In this document: one piece after another, positions 61,952-64,000 of the stretch
Layout of the letters: each line of letters starts with the position of its first letter
How positions within the stretch are numbered: the first letter of the stretch is position 1
Assembly: GCA_019636795.1 (NCBI GenBank)
Contig: JAHBWW010000001.1
Coordinates: 620,001 to 684,000 of the forward strand
Reading direction: 5' to 3'
Origin: Phycisphaeraceae bacterium
Lineage (GTDB): Bacteria; Planctomycetota; Phycisphaerae; Phycisphaerales; UBA1924
Length of the DNA: 64,000 bases
Translations under genes and position numbers: made by a program
Notes under the pieces: model-generated
Told to the model about the DNA's origin: nothing
The model's input: only the letters and a program-made list of their open reading frames with translations
The model's database searches: none

Positions 61952-62002
61952 GGTTGGGTCGAGAACTTGCGCGCGGGTGGGGGATGGGGGGAGATTTTTG
62001 GG
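61952..62002 (-). repeat. ~51-base family C element, inverted copy
   Basis: Reverse complement of 57751-57803 apart from small indels and substitutions (e.g. GCGCGCGCAAGATCCC versus GCGCGCAAGTTCTC when read in the same orientation). Confidence 0.75.
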
Positions 62003-62046
62003 AGTTCGGGTTGAAGTCGGAGAAGGCACACCGACCGCTCAGAGCC

Positions 62047-62094
62047 GCGGTCGGTGGCACGGGTGATCGACGGTTTTGGTCGGTGGCCCCCGCC
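62047..62094. repeat. Short GGTGGCAC-type element (copy D3)
   Basis: Contains GCGGTCGGTGGCACGGG then GATCGACGGTTTTGGTCGG, the same modules as E1/E2 and D1, but lacks the central E sequence. It ends 17 bases from the stop codon of the 154-residue gene. Confidence 0.6.
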
Positions 62095-62110
62095 GTGTGT
62101 TACCAACAAG

Positions 62111-62575
62111 TTATTCAAATCGTACATGCACGGATGGAATATCTCCATCTTCAAGCACCATTGCCAGAAACGATCTAGTCCACATGCCATTGGCATAAGG
62201 CATCTCCACAAACTCTGTATCATATCCATCTACTATATATAAATCAACCCGTGAACCAAGTCCGAGAAAAACGATTTTGCGACAAAATCTTGATATTTTA
62301 CCGACAGACTCTGCCATATTTGATCCATAAGGATCGATAAGATCATGAGTTTGATCCTGTTCAGGAGAAGATGTTACTAGAAACAATTGGTCGATCGAAC
62401 TGTTTGCAAGTCCTGCGTCTTGCAAAATTGTATATAGATGTTGACTGTTTGGGGTTTCGCGGCCTAAGGCAACGAATACTCCACATTTGATGGCGATCTG
62501 CTCTATTTCAGATCTCTCGCAAGCGCCAAGAAATCTTTCTTTTGAAAAAATAGTCCCAAATACAAAATAGCTCAT
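62111..62575 (-). CDS. Hypothetical 154-residue protein of AT-rich cassette
   Basis: Starts MSYFVFGTIFSKERFLGACE (ATG 62575, GGGG about 5-8 bases upstream). The sequence is well mixed and folded-looking: EIEQIAIKCGVFVALGRETP, NSSIDQLFLVTSSPEQDQTH, RFCRKIVFLGLGSRVDLYIV and MVLEDGDIPSVHVRFE. No family recognised. The gene is strikingly AT-rich for this genome, implying foreign origin. It follows a 58-residue gene by 13 bases on the same strand, so the two form a cassette; an immunity or antitoxin role is only a guess. Confidence 0.6.
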   Translation of the reverse strand: MSYFVFGTIFSKERFLGACERSEIEQIAIKCGVFVALGRETPNSQHLYTILQDAGLANSSIDQLFLVTSSPEQDQTHDLIDPYGSNMAESVGKISRFCRKIVFLGLGSRVDLYIVDGYDTEFVEMPYANGMWTRSFLAMVLEDGDIPSVHVRFE

Positions 62576-62588
62576 TGAGCCCCCATAG

Positions 62589-62765
62589 TTAACTGTTCGG
62601 TTTATTGCCATATCTGGAAGGCAATGGTTTTACTTCGCGCGATGTAATTGGGCGTCCCTGAACGTCAAATTGCTGTGAGTGCTGATGTGGCCTCATGTTT
62701 CCATGTAAGTGAGAAAAATCTTGTCTCGAAAATGAGCGGCTATTGTTATTGTATGTGCGAGACAT
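62589..62765 (-). CDS. Small 58-residue protein of AT-rich cassette
   Basis: Begins MSRTYNNNSRSFSRQDFSHL at ATG 62765 with AGGAAG about 5 bases upstream, and ends REVKPLPSRYGNKPNS. It is rich in Ser, Asn, Arg, His and Gln, with no recognised domain. It starts 28 bases after the E2 element (minus-strand direction) and is followed 13 bases later by the 154-residue gene. It is separated here from the artificially long open frame upstream, which runs through non-coding repeats. Confidence 0.5.
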   Translation of the reverse strand: MSRTYNNNSRSFSRQDFSHLHGNMRPHQHSQQFDVQGRPITSREVKPLPSRYGNKPNS

Positions 62766-62792
62766 GACGCTTCCTGTTTTTTGGATCAACTT

Positions 62793-62907
62793 GGCAGGTG
62801 GCACCGGCCGTCGACTTGGATTGACTTCTTTGTGCCACCGACCGCGGTTTTGTGTTCCGATCGGGGACATGGTTGAGGATCGATGGTTTTGGTCGGTGCC
62901 ACCCGCC
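62793..62907. repeat. 115-base inverted-end element, copy E2
   Basis: Ends are GGCAGGTGGCACCG and CGGTGCCACCCGCC, inverse complements with 13 of 14 positions matching. Contains GGACATGGTTGAGGATCGA as in E1. It directly precedes the 58-residue gene on the minus strand. Spaced 985 bases from E1 in the same orientation. Confidence 0.85.
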
Positions 62908-62956
62908 GGGGGAGCGATGGGTGGGTTTGGGGGTTGGGGTGCGCCCAAAGATCCGG
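62907..62956. repeat. Palindromic element family A, copy 2 (left arm lost)
   Basis: Shares GGGGGAGCGATGGGTGGGTT and GGGGGTTGGGGTG with copy 1, ending in the right arm CGCCCAAAGATCCGG (62942-62956). The left arm is replaced by the end of E2, suggesting that E2 inserted into or recombined with it. Confidence 0.75.
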
Positions 62957-62989
62957 CGTCCGGTTGCATGGGAGATTGGGCGTTTGTAC

Positions 62990-63054
62990 CCGGACCTTTG
63001 GGCGGGGGGAGCGATGGGTGAGTTTGGGTGGTTGGGGTGCGCCCAAAGATCCGG
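62990..63054. repeat. Palindromic element family A, copy 3
   Basis: CCGGACCTTTGGGCG at 62990-63004 inverted as CGCCCAAAGATCCGG at 63040-63054 (one mismatch), enclosing a centre related to copy 1. Copies 2 and 3 lie in tandem 83 bases apart. Confidence 0.82.
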
Positions 63055-63091
63055 CGTCCTTGGTGTTCGCGGCGACTTGGGCGGTCGGATG

Positions 63092-63976
63092 TCAGGGGGT
63101 TGGTTCTTCGGGGGTTGGGGCGGAGGGGTTTTGGGGGTTGAGTTTGCGGAGGCCTATCCAGTCCATGGTGAAGCCGAACTCGATCATGGGGCCGATCCAT
63201 TCGGGGTGGTTGAAGGGTCCGGGTTCGAGGCGGCGTTCGTTGATGATTGGGTCTGGGGCGACGGCGAGGGTGAGTTCCCAGAGTTCGGATGGGTTGCCGG
63301 GGGTGAAGCGGGTGGCCAGGCGCGATGGGATGGTGGTGATGAAGGATGGGCCGATGGGGATGAGCGAGTCGGACTGGACGACCTGGATGCGGGCGGAGAG
63401 GGTGCGGTCGGTGGGTTTGGGGGCGACGTCGCTGACGATGATGCGCCAGCGGGTCTGGCCTCGCATGGAGCGTTTGACGGAGGTGATCCACTGGTCGAGT
63501 TTTCGGCGGTATTCGAGGGTTGCGGCTTGGCTGGAGAGGTCGAGAGCGGGGAAGGTTTCGCGGTGGCTGCGTTCGAGTGCGAGGCGCATGGATTCGGGGG
63601 AACTGAGGGGCTGAATGGGAGTTTGGGCCTGCGGGGGCTGGGGGGTTGATTGGTCGGGAGATTGGGCGGGGGTTTGGGCTGGTGGGGGTGATTCTTCGAC
63701 GGGTCTGGCGGTGCGGCGGGCTTCGTTGAGTTGCTCGGTGAGGGAGGTGACGAGTGCCTGGCTGATGGCGAGGGCGTCGCGGAGGTGATTGGTTTCGTCC
63801 TGGAGGCGTCGGGAGTTGGCGAGGATTTCCTCGCGTTCCTCGGTGAGGAGGTCGATCTGGGCTCGGAGTGCTTCGATCTCGCGGCGGAGTTCGGCGGGGC
63901 TGGCATCTTGTGCGTGGGCGAGAGATGCCAAGAGGGTGAGCGTTGCAGCGAGCCACAGACAGCGGTGAAGAGTCAT
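63092..63976 (-). CDS. Secreted coiled-coil protein of unknown function
   Basis: A 294-residue exported protein. Signal peptide MTLHRCLWLAATLTLLASLAHA, then a coiled coil (AELRREIEALRAQIDLLTEE ... LRDALAISQALVTSLTEQLN) over about residues 25-85, a Pro/Gln-rich linker, and a C-terminal domain of ~175 residues with MRLALERSHRETFPALDLSS, YRRKLDQWITSVKRSM and WRIIVSDVAPKPTDRTLSAR. No catalytic motif recognised. AGGAG is about 9 bases upstream of the ATG at 63976. Its C-ending codons on the minus strand fit the right-hand strand composition. Confidence 0.72.
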   Translation of the reverse strand: MTLHRCLWLAATLTLLASLAHAQDASPAELRREIEALRAQIDLLTEEREEILANSRRLQDETNHLRDALAISQALVTSLTEQLNEARRTARPVEESPPPAQTPAQSPDQSTPQPPQAQTPIQPLSSPESMRLALERSHRETFPALDLSSQAATLEYRRKLDQWITSVKRSMRGQTRWRIIVSDVAPKPTDRTLSARIQVVQSDSLIPIGPSFITTIPSRLATRFTPGNPSELWELTLAVAPDPIINERRLEPGPFNHPEWIGPMIEFGFTMDWIGLRKLNPQNPSAPTPEEPTP

Positions 63977-64000
63977 GGCGGATTCTCCTGTTTGTCCCCT

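Larger units (their letters stand above)
62766..63091. other. Repeat-filled intergenic region
   Basis: 326 bases holding E2, family A copies 2 and 3, and G-rich DNA; the open frames across it on the minus strand are a consequence of skewed composition. It lies between the secreted coiled-coil gene and the small cassette. Confidence 0.5.

Noticed and set aside
61535-62029. A single longer toxin gene through E1 and family C repeats
   Set aside because: The differences between E1 and E2 would be mostly non-synonymous in this frame, and hairpin repeats are included, so the repeat part is considered non-coding.
62589-63956. 455-codon minus-strand open frame
   Set aside because: It runs through E2 and family A repeats and overlaps the coiled-coil gene in another frame; only its last 58 codons have a start, ribosome-binding site and non-skewed composition.
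1-64000. tRNA, rRNA, IS elements and prophage genes
   Set aside because: Scanning intergenic stretches and proteins showed no T-loop GGTTCGA clusters, transposase DDE motifs, integrases or phage structural genes.

Overview
The window reads as a high-GC chromosome segment from a member of the Planctomycetota, most likely Phycisphaerae-like. This is inferred from a protein with a Pro-Ala-Pro / Leu-rich helix / Arg-cluster sorting tail, planctomycete-style prepilin and dockerin-type repeats, CsrA, an archaeal-type topoisomerase VI B subunit and strongly GC-ending codons. No rRNA, tRNA, CRISPR array, IS element or prophage was recognised.

Layout. 1-6 kb: partial top6B, a PEP-CTERM-like secreted protein, ndk, csrA, nfu, a lipoprotein and an M48 protease. 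5.8-8.1 kb: minus-strand STN-domain protein / ECF sigma / single-TM protein module. 8.4-24 kb: GH2 enzyme, NapH-type polyferredoxin fused to TPRs, photolyase, PLP decarboxylase, FG-GAP/UnbV/dockerin protein, gdhA, and a minus operon of ureohydrolase, LolC-like permease, LolD-like ATPase and DUF3313 lipoprotein. 24-31 kb: an orphan secreted protein, then a compact seven-gene minus operon from rlmN through two pairs of tandem paralogues to a lipid kinase and a phosphoesterase. 31-40 kb: plus-strand GH65 phosphorylase with beta-phosphoglucomutase, WecA/MraY-type transferase with an O-antigen ligase-like protein, and fusA. 40-51.5 kb: SatD/SatE-like pair with a repeated operator, deoC, alpha/beta hydrolase, adenylate kinase, prepilin, second EF-G, methyltransferase, a transglutaminase-fold pseudoenzyme, fumC and a sulfotransferase. 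51.6-61 kb: an S8/P-domain/dockerin protease, icd carrying an in-frame repeat insertion, an AT-rich AlbA_2 (Schlafen-type) gene, and pdhB-pdhC. 61-63 kb: an AT-richer accessory patch with two small two-gene cassettes among several families of palindromic repeats. The window closes with a secreted coiled-coil protein.

Three large-scale signals stand out. (1) The plus strand is C-rich in third codon positions, whatever the gene strand, up to about 59.5 kb and abruptly G-rich afterwards; the switch falls between pdhB and pdhC, a candidate replication origin (or terminus). (2) Several palindromic or inverted-repeat-ended element families lie at 57.5-63.1 kb; one ~50-bp element occurs on both sides of the switch in opposite orientation. 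Related repeat logic is found inside icd (51 extra codons) and inside a hypothetical ORF. (3) Two short gene pairs each follow a copy of the same 115-bp repeat with 14-bp inverted ends, and one pair looks like a toxin tip plus a DUF7668-like immunity protein.

Metabolically the window supports TCA and pyruvate oxidation (icd, fumC, pdhBC), ammonia assimilation (gdhA), disaccharide phosphorolysis, deoxynucleoside salvage and surface polysaccharide synthesis. All functions are inferred from motifs; no database search was run.
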